Shown here: positions 27,072-36,508 of the stretch, one piece after another
Layout: the number at the start of each line of letters is the position of its first letter
Numbering within the stretch: the stretch's first letter is position 1
Origin: Pseudomonas bijieensis
Lineage (GTDB): Bacteria; Pseudomonadota; Gammaproteobacteria; Pseudomonadales; Pseudomonadaceae
Reading direction: 5' to 3'
Length of the DNA: 64,000 nt
NCBI RefSeq assembly: GCF_013347965.1
Contig: NZ_CP048810.1
Location: forward strand, 2,108,001 to 2,172,000
Translations under genes and position numbers: made by a program
The notes under the pieces: generated by a model
What the model was told of the DNA's origin: nothing
Databases searched by the model: none
Seen by the model: the letters and a program-made list of their open reading frames with translations, nothing else

Positions 27072-28250
27072 TCACCTGCTCTGCTTGTTTGAAAAAAACC
27101 AGGACGAAGGACTCGTCTTGACATAGCCCTGGGGGCCGGTTTGAAACGACTTGCCCTTGAGCGCGTCGTCCTTGAGCTCGACAGCGAAATGCACATAGCG
27201 ATCACCCCACTGCCGGTAAAAATCGTCGACGTACTGGCGAGCGGCGGCCAGCTCGGCATCCTGCAGGTTGCCCTCGACGGCAAACGTTACGCTGTCCTGG
27301 TGTTCGACCCGGCTGAAGGCCAGCGAAAGACGCTGCAAACCGCCCTGGGCGAGATCGGCGAGCAGCCTGTCATCCTGCATCTGCACCACGACGTCGCGGG
27401 CATAAGGTGCTGCCGCGAGCAACGTATCGAGCAGTTGGGCTTGCTTGCCGGGCGTCAGCAAATTGCGTTGGGTGCTGAGCAGCAGTCGCGGCACCGACGG
27501 GTCCTTGAGGTCCAGGAAATGCCAGGCCAGTTGCGGATCGTGGTCGACCAGCACCTGCTCCAGCCGGCGACGCTCCTGGTCGATCATCAGCACCTGGCCG
27601 TCCAGGTTGTTGTGGCGGGTCAACACCTGGCGACTCCAACCGGCATCACGCTCGGAAGACACCAAGACGTAGACCGACTGATCACGACCGCGCAACACCT
27701 GAACCTGGGCACTGGCGCCATTGATCAGCGCACGGATATCGGTTTCCGGCGCGGGCCCCGGCGTTGACCAAAAGCCAATCGCAACGAACAGCGCCACCAG
27801 CGCCAGACCGCCAGCGATCCATCGCGTCAACGCGACACGTCCCTTCATGAAATGGGTTGGCTTGGCTGAAGCGCCGGGCCCATGGCCGAGAAGCTCCGGC
27901 GCCCAAGGCTGGTCATCAGGACGCAAGGCGATGTGCAGGCCGCCAATCTGCATCCGGGCTTGAAAGGCACAGTGACGCACTTCCACTGAATCGCCGAGCA
28001 GCCGCAGCGGCAGGCCGTCCGGCGTGGCCTGATCGGCCAGCACCTCAAAATTGCATCCACCTTGTTCCAGGGGAACGAAGATCGCATCCGCCGGAACGCT
28101 GGCCGAACGTGCGCCATCCCCGAGCACCTCCACCGCATCGACCACGAACAAGCTGGTGCCTGGGCCTAGCGCAAATTCGCAGCCCTGCAACGGACCATTG
28201 AGGATCCGCAGGACGCAGGGCTTTAGGGTGGGGGCCGTCGGGACTGTCAC
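27072..28250 (-). CDS. prgH: T3SS inner ring protein SctD (PrgH)
   Basis: Protein of 392 residues. A cytoplasmic FHA-like domain (about 1-120) is followed by one transmembrane helix (about 143-162, WIAGGLALVALFVAIGFW) and a periplasmic part with ring-building domains ending in a polar tail. PrgH makes the outer inner-membrane ring and binds the sorting platform. It is the first gene of the prgHIJK-orgABC series. A 117-base gap separates it from iagB and may hold the promoter recognised by HilA. Confidence 0.9.
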   Translation of the reverse strand: MTVPTAPTLKPCVLRILNGPLQGCEFALGPGTSLFVVDAVEVLGDGARSASVPADAIFVPLEQGGCNFEVLADQATPDGLPLRLLGDSVEVRHCAFQARMQIGGLHIALRPDDQPWAPELLGHGPGASAKPTHFMKGRVALTRWIAGGLALVALFVAIGFWSTPGPAPETDIRALINGASAQVQVLRGRDQSVYVLVSSERDAGWSRQVLTRHNNLDGQVLMIDQERRRLEQVLVDHDPQLAWHFLDLKDPSVPRLLLSTQRNLLTPGKQAQLLDTLLAAAPYARDVVVQMQDDRLLADLAQGGLQRLSLAFSRVEHQDSVTFAVEGNLQDAELAAARQYVDDFYRQWGDRYVHFAVELKDDALKGKSFQTGPQGYVKTSPSSWFFSNKQSR

Positions 28251-28367
28251 CGTCCAAACTCCAGGGCAGTCGAATGAGCACTCAGGGTAGAAAGGCCGGC
28301 GGCAGGATTCCTGATCGAATTCTGCCGATTGCCTGGGGCAAAGGATCAGAATCCTGCGCCAGCCCGC

Positions 28368-28841
28368 TCATCGCGCCGATTGTCGAGCCTGGGTGAGCAC
28401 TCGATAACGTTGCCAGACTTTGCGCGCGTAGCGAAGCCGCGCGGCTTGCCGATGGGGTGAGTTACCAGCGTTGTAGGCACCGACCGCCGTCCAGTTGTAG
28501 CCATGACGGGCGATAAACTCGGCCAGCACCGACGCACCGACCTCCACCGACAGGCACGGCTCATCCAGCAGGCGTTGCTCGGTAATGCCTCGGGCACGCA
28601 ATCGAGGCAGATGAATGCTGTTGATCTGCATCAACCCGATATCGCGGGTGCCATTGCGGTTGTGGTTGATCGCATCTGGCCGCTGCCCGGATTCGACATC
28701 GGCAATCGCTTGCAGCAGTTCCGGTTCGATGGCATGCAACTGCCCCGCCCTGCTCCAGCACCAGGCATGCGCCTGGGCCATTCCAAGCCCCAGGCCCAAA
28801 CACACCGGCCAGCACAACCATTTGCTCCTGCGCCGCCTCAT
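28368..28841 (-). CDS. iagB: T3SS-associated lytic transglycosylase (IagB)
   Basis: Periplasmic peptidoglycan hydrolase of 157 residues that opens the wall for the secretion apparatus. A basic and hydrophobic signal peptide (1-26) precedes the SLT domain, with catalytic Glu50 in ADVESGQRP, GLMQIN (69-74), and AYNAG near the C-terminus. The start ATG overlaps the hilA stop by 4 bases, the same hilA-iagB pairing found in Salmonella. Confidence 0.92.
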   Translation of the reverse strand: MRRRRSKWLCWPVCLGLGLGMAQAHAWCWSRAGQLHAIEPELLQAIADVESGQRPDAINHNRNGTRDIGLMQINSIHLPRLRARGITEQRLLDEPCLSVEVGASVLAEFIARHGYNWTAVGAYNAGNSPHRQAARLRYARKVWQRYRVLTQARQSAR

Positions 28842-30097
28842 GCCAGGCGCCGCTCGCGGATCCACGTCAGTTGTTCGTGAATACGCACCCGCATGATCTG
28901 CGCCCGTACACAACCCGGATCATGCTCCAGGCATTGGTCGATCATGTCCGCCGCCTGCTCGTTGCGCCGCCAGAACCAGTGATGCCAGGCATGAAAGTAC
29001 AGCACGTCGGCCTGATCGGCCGACAACAGGCAGCGGCGGAACAACACCTGGGCCGCCTGCTCGCAGCCGCGCAAACTGGTGAGCAACGCCAGGCGCGTCA
29101 ATGCCGGGATGCTGCCGGGGTCCAGCGCCAATGCATTGGAAACCGCCGAATGCGCCTCTTCGATGGCGCGCTCCGGGTCGCCCAGGCCCATCATCGCCTG
29201 CCCCAGCCACACATCCGCCAAACCGCACCAGGGCGGCGCGTAGCCGGCATCGAGTTTCAAACACTGCCTGAACAGCACAAGAGCATCGCGCAGGCTTTGC
29301 GCCGTGTGCTGCTGCACACTGCACAAGCCATTGAGATACGCCACCGCCACCGCATAAGATCCACAGCGCTCACCCACCGGACGCAACCCGGGTACGCGCT
29401 GCGCCACCAGACATGTCAACGCGCCCAGCGCCTCCCCCGGATCCCAGGCATCCAACGTCTGTCCATGCAGCAGCGCCTGGTCGCGTCCACGAATCAACTC
29501 GATCGACCAGTGTTGCAACCCGCCCGCACCGATAAAACGACCGTTCAAGCAATAATCCGCCGACAACCGCCCGGCCAACGAGCGCACATCGCCCGACGCC
29601 CCGCAGGCCGCGATCAGCCCCGAGGGAATGACATGCAGCGCCTCACCGAACGCCGCGGTCAGTTGGCGGATCATCAGATCCTGCAGATCCAGCGCCGCGA
29701 TCTCGTCCAGATTGCGAAAAGGCAAGACCGCCAGCGAAGGCGCCATCACCCTCGCCTGGCTCGGCACGTCGAGCTCGACCACGGAACCGGTAAACCTATA
29801 ACCCTGGCCGTAAACCGTCGCAATGTAGCCCTTGTTCTCCTTGAACAACTTGCGCAAGGCATAGATACACCGGGTCAACGACTCCTCCGCCGCATCCATC
29901 CTTGGCCAGACATGATCAAGCAGATAATCCTTACTCACGACCGTACCCGCCGACGTCAACAACAGGCGCAGCACGTGCAGCTCTTTGGGAGGAACATGAA
30001 CTCCTTGTCCATCTCGCATCAGCGTTCCATCGCTTTGCAATAGCCAGTGGTCAAAAACGAATGACTTCACCGGCGGTTGATCAGTTGCACTGTCCAT
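28838..30097 (-). CDS. hilA: HilA-like transcriptional regulator
   Basis: Protein of 419 residues. The N-terminal OmpR/ToxR-type winged helix (about 10-110, with PPKELHVLRLLLTSAG and ALRKLFKENKGYI) is followed by a long helical region of tetratricopeptide type that ends in repeats rich in A and L (about 240-410). There is no receiver domain or membrane helix. It resembles HilA, the master activator of SPI-1, but is shorter than the roughly 550-residue Salmonella protein. It overlaps iagB. A strong inverted repeat lies 41 bases upstream of the start. Confidence 0.85.
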   Translation of the reverse strand: MDSATDQPPVKSFVFDHWLLQSDGTLMRDGQGVHVPPKELHVLRLLLTSAGTVVSKDYLLDHVWPRMDAAEESLTRCIYALRKLFKENKGYIATVYGQGYRFTGSVVELDVPSQARVMAPSLAVLPFRNLDEIAALDLQDLMIRQLTAAFGEALHVIPSGLIAACGASGDVRSLAGRLSADYCLNGRFIGAGGLQHWSIELIRGRDQALLHGQTLDAWDPGEALGALTCLVAQRVPGLRPVGERCGSYAVAVAYLNGLCSVQQHTAQSLRDALVLFRQCLKLDAGYAPPWCGLADVWLGQAMMGLGDPERAIEEAHSAVSNALALDPGSIPALTRLALLTSLRGCEQAAQVLFRRCLLSADQADVLYFHAWHHWFWRRNEQAADMIDQCLEHDPGCVRAQIMRVRIHEQLTWIRERRLA

Positions 30098-30137
30098 ACT
30101 CAGGGATTTCTCTATAGAAAGTTACTGAAGCGCGATT

Positions 30138-30159
30138 GAGCCTGTGGTGTGACAGGCTC
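30138..30159 (-). promoter_or_regulatory. Perfect inverted repeat upstream of hilA
   Basis: GAGCCTGT and ACAGGCTC form eight perfect base pairs around a six-base spacer, 41 bases before the hilA start. There is no T run after it on the minus strand, so it is not a normal terminator. It may be an operator or a leader hairpin. The surrounding gap (30098-30359) is AT-richer than the cluster and holds no gene I can support. Confidence 0.5.
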
Positions 30160-30359
30160 GGGATGACGAGCTTCGTGACTATAGGAAGATGCGTAGGAGG
30201 ATTCCGTAGGGTACTGAATGCTATTAACGTAGGAAACAGAGACGAGAACCGTAGGAAGGAACTCAATAAAATCAAGCTAGAACACTTAACCAGACCGGGA
30301 TGGGCGAATAAACACAGCGATGCACTTAAAAGAGCGCTGCCCACCCGAACAGGTACCCA

Positions 30360-30626
30360 TCAAGGGCTACTCTCCATGTGCCTGCGCACCGAATCGACGA
30401 CATCCTGCATCGTCCTCCATTCCTCCACTTCAGCTTCGGACAACTCAATACCGAAAGCGTTATTCAGCTCCAAAACAAGCTCGACCAGACTCATGGAATC
30501 GATAGAAAGGTCTTCGACCAACCGCGAACCACCGCCAATGACCCGACCACGAAGGGGCATACCCACCACCAACGACTTGATGATCGCGTGGATACTTTCA
30601 AACCGATCAATTGGATTTTCTGACAT
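30360..30626 (-). CDS. iacP: T3SS-linked acyl carrier protein (IacP)
   Basis: Acidic protein of 88 residues with the phosphopantetheine site LSIDSMSLVELV (Ser44 in DSM), so the prosthetic-group serine is intact. In SPI-1 the homologue IacP sits after the sip genes and supports translocator and effector function. It comes 79 bases after sipD; the sipA gene found between them in Salmonella is missing. It is less likely to be a fatty acid synthesis ACP because of this context. Confidence 0.9.
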   Translation of the reverse strand: MSENPIDRFESIHAIIKSLVVGMPLRGRVIGGGSRLVEDLSIDSMSLVELVLELNNAFGIELSEAEVEEWRTMQDVVDSVRRHMESSP

Positions 30627-30705
30627 TTTTTCTTTCCTAAGAAATCTGGCGGACGTGGAACATGTACACGCCAAGCCAGACTCAATATCGTCGCTGTCGC
30701 TAATC

Positions 30706-31800
30706 CTAGAAATTCAACATCGCCCTCAACATATCCGCAAACTGATTCAAATGCGCCGACAAGGTCTTATTGAAATTGTCATGATACGAATTGGCATTCG
30801 AGTACTTCTGCGTCAACGACTGCAGCATGTTTTTCAAGCGTTCCTCCTGGGCGTTGAAGCCGGTTTGCCATTGGTTGTATTTGGCGGTATCCCAGGTCAC
30901 CGTGCCGCTGGAGGGCAGGTCTTTTTTCATTAACGTCAGCGGCCCGGTATCGATGACCACGCACCAAGTACCGTCGCCGTTTGGTTTAAGGCAATTAGCA
31001 GGCAAGCCCAGTGCTTGACGCCATTTGTCTGCTTCTTCCTCGCTGGCTTCTTCGCCCGGTTTCGGAAACAGAATGGAGGCCGGGTTCGGATGGCTGTAAT
31101 CGGCGATCAGTTGCGTCAACGCAGCGTGCAGTGCACCCGCGTTCAACCTGACATCTTTACCGTCGTTCGCCCCTTCGACCCAATTTTTCATCATCGCGGT
31201 GATTCGGGCATTGAAGGCGGCGAAGAAGTCCGTATAGGCCGAGATGATATGTTCGTAACCGGCGAGGTAGCCGTTCTTGATCAGGTCGATCAGTTCAAGG
31301 AGTTTTTCGAAGAAGTCATTCGATGAATTTATCGTTGCATCCAAGGCCTCTGCGATCTCAAGGGGCTTGTGCTCTTCCAAATGTCGTTCGAGGGCGTGGA
31401 GGATTTGGTTGTGTTCGTCATCGACCTGCTGGAGTTGGCTTTCGTCCAACAGCCCGGCTTTCAGACTGTGGGTCATCACGGCACAGCACTGGCGCAGCTG
31501 CATGGCCAACATTTGCGCTCGGTCACGCTTGGCGTGGATCTGTTCGACAAACTCCGCGATGAACGGCTGCGCTGTCGCCTCGCTGGTCATGCCGTCCACC
31601 TGCTTGGCGGTGATTGACGGGCACTTGAGCATTTGGCCGAGGCCACGATTCATGGCGTTCATGGACCGGTCCAGCAGATGGGTCAGGGAACTGACCGTTT
31701 GAACTTCAACGGGTACCTCGAGAGGCGGTGCAGTATCAGTGATGGTCTCCACGTTCGGCAGCAATACGATAGGGGGACGAGTAAATGGCGCGATCTCCAT
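30706..31800 (-). CDS. sipD: T3SS needle tip protein SctA (SipD/IpaD)
   Basis: Hydrophilic protein of 364 residues. The C-terminal helix QKYSNANSYHDNFNKTLSAHL is the hallmark of SipD/IpaD, which caps the needle and senses host contact. A helical N-terminal domain (about 40-150) should act as self-chaperone, and a mixed central domain follows. It lies 13 bases after sipC in the translocator series. Confidence 0.93.
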   Translation of the reverse strand: MEIAPFTRPPIVLLPNVETITDTAPPLEVPVEVQTVSSLTHLLDRSMNAMNRGLGQMLKCPSITAKQVDGMTSEATAQPFIAEFVEQIHAKRDRAQMLAMQLRQCCAVMTHSLKAGLLDESQLQQVDDEHNQILHALERHLEEHKPLEIAEALDATINSSNDFFEKLLELIDLIKNGYLAGYEHIISAYTDFFAAFNARITAMMKNWVEGANDGKDVRLNAGALHAALTQLIADYSHPNPASILFPKPGEEASEEEADKWRQALGLPANCLKPNGDGTWCVVIDTGPLTLMKKDLPSSGTVTWDTAKYNQWQTGFNAQEERLKNMLQSLTQKYSNANSYHDNFNKTLSAHLNQFADMLRAMLNF

Positions 31801-31813
31801 GGGGCTCTTCTCC

Positions 31814-32923
31814 TCAAGCCGTCAGGGCGCGAATGACATCGCTGCGCCCTTGAAAAAGCTGCATCACCATGTCCATCAGTTTTTGCAAGAGCGCCGCATC
31901 GGCCGCGTCTTTCTGGCCGACTTCATCGCTCAGGCTCTTCTGGCTGTTCTGCGCACTTTGCTGCAGCACTTCTTTTTCCCGGGCGGCGTGCTCGGTCAGG
32001 CGCACCATGCTCGCCACCACCTGACTCAAGCTCATCGACATGGCGCTGAGCGCGCGGCCGATTTCCAGTTTCTTGTCGATCCCCTTGCTGCCCATCTGGC
32101 TCAACCAATCAGAGGTCTCACTGACCTTTTGCGCGTTGAGGATTTGCTTGTCTAACCAGGCTTGATCCTGGGATGACAGGGACGAAGCCTTGGGTTTGAA
32201 ATCGACCGTCGTCGGGCGACCGAAGTCATCCACGGTCTTGATCTTGTAGGTGGTCTGCGGATTCCACTCGGTACGGTTGCGCTCAAGCTTGAGGTCGCGT
32301 TCGATATCGCGAGCGTCCATGGCGTTGCGCTTGTGCAAGTCGATGTCCGCATGCCTCAACTTCTGGCCCTGGAAAGTCTTGAGCAGGGCGAATCCGGAAA
32401 TGGCTCCGGACACGATTGCCCCAGTGATGGCGCTGTACATCGCCGCCTTGCCGGACTCGACAATCGCCGCGCCTTGGGCCTTGGCCGCATCGGAGGCCAT
32501 GACGCTGAAATGCCCGCGCAGTTGCGCGTTGGCCACTCGGGCGATGTTCAGCGCGATGATCGCAGCCACCAACACGTTGGCGTGTTTCTCCCATGCACCG
32601 GGGTCGAATATCAGGTCGTTGCGTACTTCATCGCTGAGCATCATCGAGGCTGAAAGACAGTCCTGCCAGTCTGATTCAGTGGGCTGGTAGCCGTTGATTT
32701 CACGCTCCAGTTCCACAGCCGAGGGCGCTATGAAGTCGCCGTTCTTGAGTACTTGCCTGGCGAGGCTGCTGTCGGAAATCCGAGAGTCCAAAAGGGACTT
32801 GGCTTTGAGATCCTTTGAAAGCTGCTCTTGAGCGACTGACTCGCTCAACCTCGCGTCATTGGTCAGATCGTGGTCAATGACAACGGGGGCGATTCTGATT
32901 GGAGCGTGAATAGTGGTCATCAT
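31814..32923 (-). CDS. sipC: T3SS minor translocator SctB (SipC/IpaC)
   Basis: Protein of 369 residues with one central hydrophobic stretch (about 125-180, including AIIALNIARVANAQL and SAITGAIVSGAISGFALL) and a long helical C-terminus ending QLFQGRSDVIRALTA, the family ending. With SipB it forms the pore in the host membrane. It starts 21 bases after sipB. Two adjacent ATG codons begin the frame and either could be used. Confidence 0.9.
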   Translation of the reverse strand: MMTTIHAPIRIAPVVIDHDLTNDARLSESVAQEQLSKDLKAKSLLDSRISDSSLARQVLKNGDFIAPSAVELEREINGYQPTESDWQDCLSASMMLSDEVRNDLIFDPGAWEKHANVLVAAIIALNIARVANAQLRGHFSVMASDAAKAQGAAIVESGKAAMYSAITGAIVSGAISGFALLKTFQGQKLRHADIDLHKRNAMDARDIERDLKLERNRTEWNPQTTYKIKTVDDFGRPTTVDFKPKASSLSSQDQAWLDKQILNAQKVSETSDWLSQMGSKGIDKKLEIGRALSAMSMSLSQVVASMVRLTEHAAREKEVLQQSAQNSQKSLSDEVGQKDAADAALLQKLMDMVMQLFQGRSDVIRALTA

Positions 32924-32944
32924 GGATACCTGTTGTAGGTGATT

Positions 32945-34717
32945 TCAAACATGCCGAACCATTTGCAGGCTGACGGAATGGCTGCGTTGCATGTCGGCAA
33001 ATAGCTGCTCGATCTGGCGGGTTCGTTCGTGCATCGCCTGACCGTAGTGCTCGACCACCTGAGTCAGGTAGGCGCTGATTTCCTCGCTGATTGCCATGCG
33101 TACCCGCACATTGGCCAGGTGCACGGCAGCCTGGGCCTGGTGTTGGCCGCTTTTGATTTGCAGCCCGCCTTGTACCGCGACATTGCCGAACTCGGTGACG
33201 GCCTGGGCGATCTCCAGGTTGGCGGCATAACGGGCCAGCGATACCGCATCGGCGCCGTTGGTGATGAACCCGCGCAACTGCGTGAGTATCTGGGTCAGCG
33301 AGTTGCCCACCGACGTTGCCATCTGCTTCATGGCTTGCATCGCGACAGGCGCGGCCTGGGCGGCCACCGATGCCAGTTTCGAGGCGACGGCGCTGATCAT
33401 CGGCCCGATCACCTGCGCCCCGACCATGACCACCAGCGCGACGGCGGCCAGCGTCGAAACGACGCCCTGGATCATGCCGGCGATCTGCCCGATTTCCTTG
33501 GCCTTGTCTTCATCAACGCCCAGGTCTATCAGCATTTGGGTGTACATCTCGGAGAACCGCTTGATGGCTTCCTGCATGACGAAGGTCAGCGGTTTCATCG
33601 CTTCGGCCATGAACGACTTGCCGGTTTTTTCCTCGACCACCGCATCGGCAATCATCACCCCCGCGCCAATCACACCCACCACAATCAGCACCGGGTTGGC
33701 GGTCAACACCCCGGCAACAATGGTTGCCGCGCTCAAGATCGCCCCGACGATCTTGCCGATGCAGCCCATGGTTTTCTGCAATGCCTCGGCCTTGCGGACT
33801 TCTTCCAGGTATTTATCCGACTCCCGCTTCATGTGTTCCTGAAGCTTGACCTGCAACGCTTGGAACAACTCCTGGCTGAGTTCCTCTTTGTTCTGCGCCG
33901 CCTCGCCGAGCAGTTCGATGATCTTCAAGCGATTGAGCAACGCCAGGGCACTGCTGCTGAGGGCTTTTTCATCGGTGTCCTTGAGGGCGGGGCCGCTGGT
34001 GCCGGACACCACCAGCACCTTCGCGACCACCCCGCTCAGGGTTTTGGCAAAGGCATTGGCGATCTCGATCAGCTTCAGATGAGCGTCGACTGCCACATTG
34101 AAGGCTTGGGTATGGCTCGCCAGTTCGCCTTTGAGCTGATCGCGACGGGCCAGCTCCTGGGCGTACTCCGGCGAATCAGGGTCCAACTGCGCCAGGCGCG
34201 CTTCGCTGTCTTCCAGCAGGCCCTGGACCTGCTGGACTCGTTCACGCAACTGTTCTAGGTGTCCCTGGCTGCTGCCGACCTGGCCCTCGGCAGCCTCCAA
34301 GGCCTGGACGGCTGCGGCGTATTCAGCCGAGAGGTTGGCATAGCCCTGCTGCTTGGCACCGGCCATGCTCTGCAACATCGCCAAGCGGTTGCTCAGTTTC
34401 TTGACGTCGACCTCACCGATCAGCTCACTGATCATCGCCATCAACAGCGTGAACAGATCACCGTTGGTTTCCTGTTTGTTGCCATCGGCGCGCAGCGCTG
34501 GCGCATGCAGCACGGGCCGGCCAGTAGCGGCGACGGACGGGCCATTCTGACCTTCGTATTTCACCGACATCAGGTCCGCCAGGGCTTGCTTGCCGGCCGC
34601 CTGAAAATCGGCGGTCCTGACGGCCTTGCTGGCCGCCGCACCATATTTTTCAAAGGCTTCGCTGCGACTCATCCCCCCCTGGAATGCGGGGCTTGGGGTG
34701 CTTCTGATTTCACTCAT
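32945..34717 (-). CDS. sipB: T3SS major translocator SctE (SipB/IpaB)
   Basis: Protein of 590 residues from MSEIRSTPSP, the normal SipB size. A long coiled coil (about 105-225) precedes two hydrophobic regions (about 317-361 and 413-450) that insert in the host membrane, followed by a helical C-terminus. The ribosome site GGAGGAC lies inside the last codons of sicA, two bases separate the genes, and coupled translation with its chaperone SicA is expected. Confidence 0.93.
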   Translation of the reverse strand: MSEIRSTPSPAFQGGMSRSEAFEKYGAAASKAVRTADFQAAGKQALADLMSVKYEGQNGPSVAATGRPVLHAPALRADGNKQETNGDLFTLLMAMISELIGEVDVKKLSNRLAMLQSMAGAKQQGYANLSAEYAAAVQALEAAEGQVGSSQGHLEQLRERVQQVQGLLEDSEARLAQLDPDSPEYAQELARRDQLKGELASHTQAFNVAVDAHLKLIEIANAFAKTLSGVVAKVLVVSGTSGPALKDTDEKALSSSALALLNRLKIIELLGEAAQNKEELSQELFQALQVKLQEHMKRESDKYLEEVRKAEALQKTMGCIGKIVGAILSAATIVAGVLTANPVLIVVGVIGAGVMIADAVVEEKTGKSFMAEAMKPLTFVMQEAIKRFSEMYTQMLIDLGVDEDKAKEIGQIAGMIQGVVSTLAAVALVVMVGAQVIGPMISAVASKLASVAAQAAPVAMQAMKQMATSVGNSLTQILTQLRGFITNGADAVSLARYAANLEIAQAVTEFGNVAVQGGLQIKSGQHQAQAAVHLANVRVRMAISEEISAYLTQVVEHYGQAMHERTRQIEQLFADMQRSHSVSLQMVRHV

Positions 34718-34719
34718 GT

Positions 34720-35202
34720 TCAGTCCTCCGAACATTGCTGTTCCATGTGGGCCAAGGTGTCGAGATACACCTTGGCCTGCTCTCGCAGATCGTCTTGCGT
34801 GGCTTGCTCAAGCACGTATTCGAAACACAACCGGGCCTTGCCGATCCTGCCCAGGGCCAGATGGCATTGGCCGGTGTACAACATCGGTCGGTAATCGTTC
34901 TTGCCTTGGGCAAAAGCGATGGCATACAGGTCGATGGCCTTCTGGTGGTTTTGCTTGAGCTGGTGCACCGCAGCCAGTCCCATCCAGTAATGGCTGTTGT
35001 AGAAGTCGTAGATGCACAGGAAGTGAAAGAACTTCTCGGCATCGTCCAGTCGCCCTTGTTCGTAGAACTGGAAAGCGAAGGCATAGAGACTGTCCATGTG
35101 CTCGTCACTGAGGCCTTGCACATCTTTCAACGCCGCCCCACCGAGCATCGCGTCGACGACGTCCAGGGCCACCTGCTCGTCTTGTTTGTTGTCGCGACTC
35201 AT
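34720..35202 (-). CDS. sicA: Translocator chaperone (SicA/IpgC, class II)
   Basis: Protein of 160 residues with three tetratricopeptide-type repeats (FAFQFYEQGRLDDAEKFF, YWMGLAAVHQLKQNHQKAI and a third near 100-135). It binds SipB and SipC before secretion. In Salmonella SicA also acts as coactivator of InvF, which is encoded in this same cluster. It is the first gene after a 271-base gap containing a REP pair, so a promoter in that gap is likely. Confidence 0.92.
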   Translation of the reverse strand: MSRDNKQDEQVALDVVDAMLGGAALKDVQGLSDEHMDSLYAFAFQFYEQGRLDDAEKFFHFLCIYDFYNSHYWMGLAAVHQLKQNHQKAIDLYAIAFAQGKNDYRPMLYTGQCHLALGRIGKARLCFEYVLEQATQDDLREQAKVYLDTLAHMEQQCSED

Positions 35203-35355
35203 CAGCCACACTCCCTGAAAAAAAGTCAGCGTCGCTGACCGGTGCCATTGAGCCAAAACGTCGGGAGGCCCGCTGCCAAATTGCGCTCATGCCGTTGTTG
35301 AAACGCGCAAGAACCTCCTGCCTGGCGAGAATGCTTTTGTGGCTAGGGGATTTCT

Positions 35356-35442
35356 GTGGGAGCAAGGCTTGCCCGCGATGAGGACCGCGCGGTCTCAGGG
35401 GAAACGAGGCGCCTGCATCGCGGGCAAGCCTTGCTCCCACAG
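35356..35442. repeat. REP pair, the only one inside the T3SS island
   Basis: Two opposed REP copies of the variant type (GTGGGAGCAAGGCTTGCCCGCG and inverse) lie in the gap between spaS and sicA. The gap 35203-35473 otherwise shows no gene. The pair marks a break between the inv-spa unit and the sic-sip unit. Confidence 0.9.
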
Positions 35443-35473
35443 CCCCTCCTTGCCACCAGGGTTGGGCTGGGCC

Positions 35474-36508
35474 TCACGCCTGTTCAACCTGTTCAAGCCA
35501 GATCAACAACCGCAGCACTTCCTCGATCTCCTGCACCTGCAGAAAGCTGTAGCGCTGGTGGGTCTTGAAAATCCGCCGGGCCAGTGCGACGTCGTTGATC
35601 ACCGGCACCCCGACCTCCTTGGCATACGCCCGTACGGCCAGTGCGCGCTGGTTGGTTTCCATCAGGGAGATGAACGGCAGCAGGGTGATTTCCGGGCGGA
35701 AATACACGCCGATGGCAATGTGGGTTGGGTTGGCGATGATCATGCGTGAGCTGCGCACATCGGACTTGACCTGCTCCGACAGCAGCTCCATGTGCAGGTC
35801 ACGGCGGCGGCCCTTGATCTGCGGGTTGCCGTCCTGCTCCTTGTGTTCGCGCTTGACCGAATCCTTGTCCATCATCTGGTCTTTCATGAACAACCAGTAT
35901 TCGCTGAGGGCATCGAGCACGACGATCAGCAGGATACAGGCCAGGAATGCCAGCACCAGCACCAGCAACAAGTGTCCCCAGATCGCGAACAGGTCCGGCG
36001 CCTGGGCGAACAGTTGGGCGAATAGCAATTGCCGCTGGGTGACCCAGACGAGCCACAGCGCCATGGCGAAACTGCCCAGGTACAACAGCGCCTTGAAGGT
36101 GTCCTTGACGGTGCGCAGGCTGAACAGTTTCTTGAAGCCATTGATCGGGTTCAACGCACCGAGGTTCAGCTTCAATGCTTCGCTGGCCAGGGCAAAACCG
36201 CTTTGCAGCAGGGCCGGCAAGGCACTGGTCAGCACGCACACCAACAACAACGGCAGCAATGCCTTGAGGCCGACCTGCACCAGCATGGCCGAGTAGGCTT
36301 GCAGGTCCGCGTCAAAGTCGCTGGCGATGATGCGCCGGTAAACCTCCATGATCTCGCCCAGCGAGCTGTTGAAAACCATGTAGCTGATGCCGCACAAGGT
36401 CAGGCAGGTGATGACCAGGTCCTTTGCCTTGAACGTCTGGCCTTTGCGCGCGGCATCCCGGAGACGCTTGGCGGTGGGTTTTTCAGTCTTCGAGGCGCTG
36501 GACGACAT
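35474..36508 (-). CDS. spaS: T3SS export switch protein SctU (SpaS)
   Basis: Protein of 344 residues from MSSSASKTEKPTAKRLRDA. Four transmembrane helices occupy about 30-210, and the cytoplasmic domain carries the autocleavage motif NPTH (260-263), which switches substrate from rod and needle to translocators. The start lies inside the end of spaR (26-base overlap). Confidence 0.95.
   Translation of the reverse strand: MSSSASKTEKPTAKRLRDAARKGQTFKAKDLVITCLTLCGISYMVFNSSLGEIMEVYRRIIASDFDADLQAYSAMLVQVGLKALLPLLLVCVLTSALPALLQSGFALASEALKLNLGALNPINGFKKLFSLRTVKDTFKALLYLGSFAMALWLVWVTQRQLLFAQLFAQAPDLFAIWGHLLLVLVLAFLACILLIVVLDALSEYWLFMKDQMMDKDSVKREHKEQDGNPQIKGRRRDLHMELLSEQVKSDVRSSRMIIANPTHIAIGVYFRPEITLLPFISLMETNQRALAVRAYAKEVGVPVINDVALARRIFKTHQRYSFLQVQEIEEVLRLLIWLEQVEQA

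Noticed and set aside
30136..30933. Plus-strand open frame of 265 codons across the hilA-iacP gap, iacP and into sipD
   Set aside because: Most of it is antisense to iacP and sipD, the codon pattern is poor, and no domain is visible.
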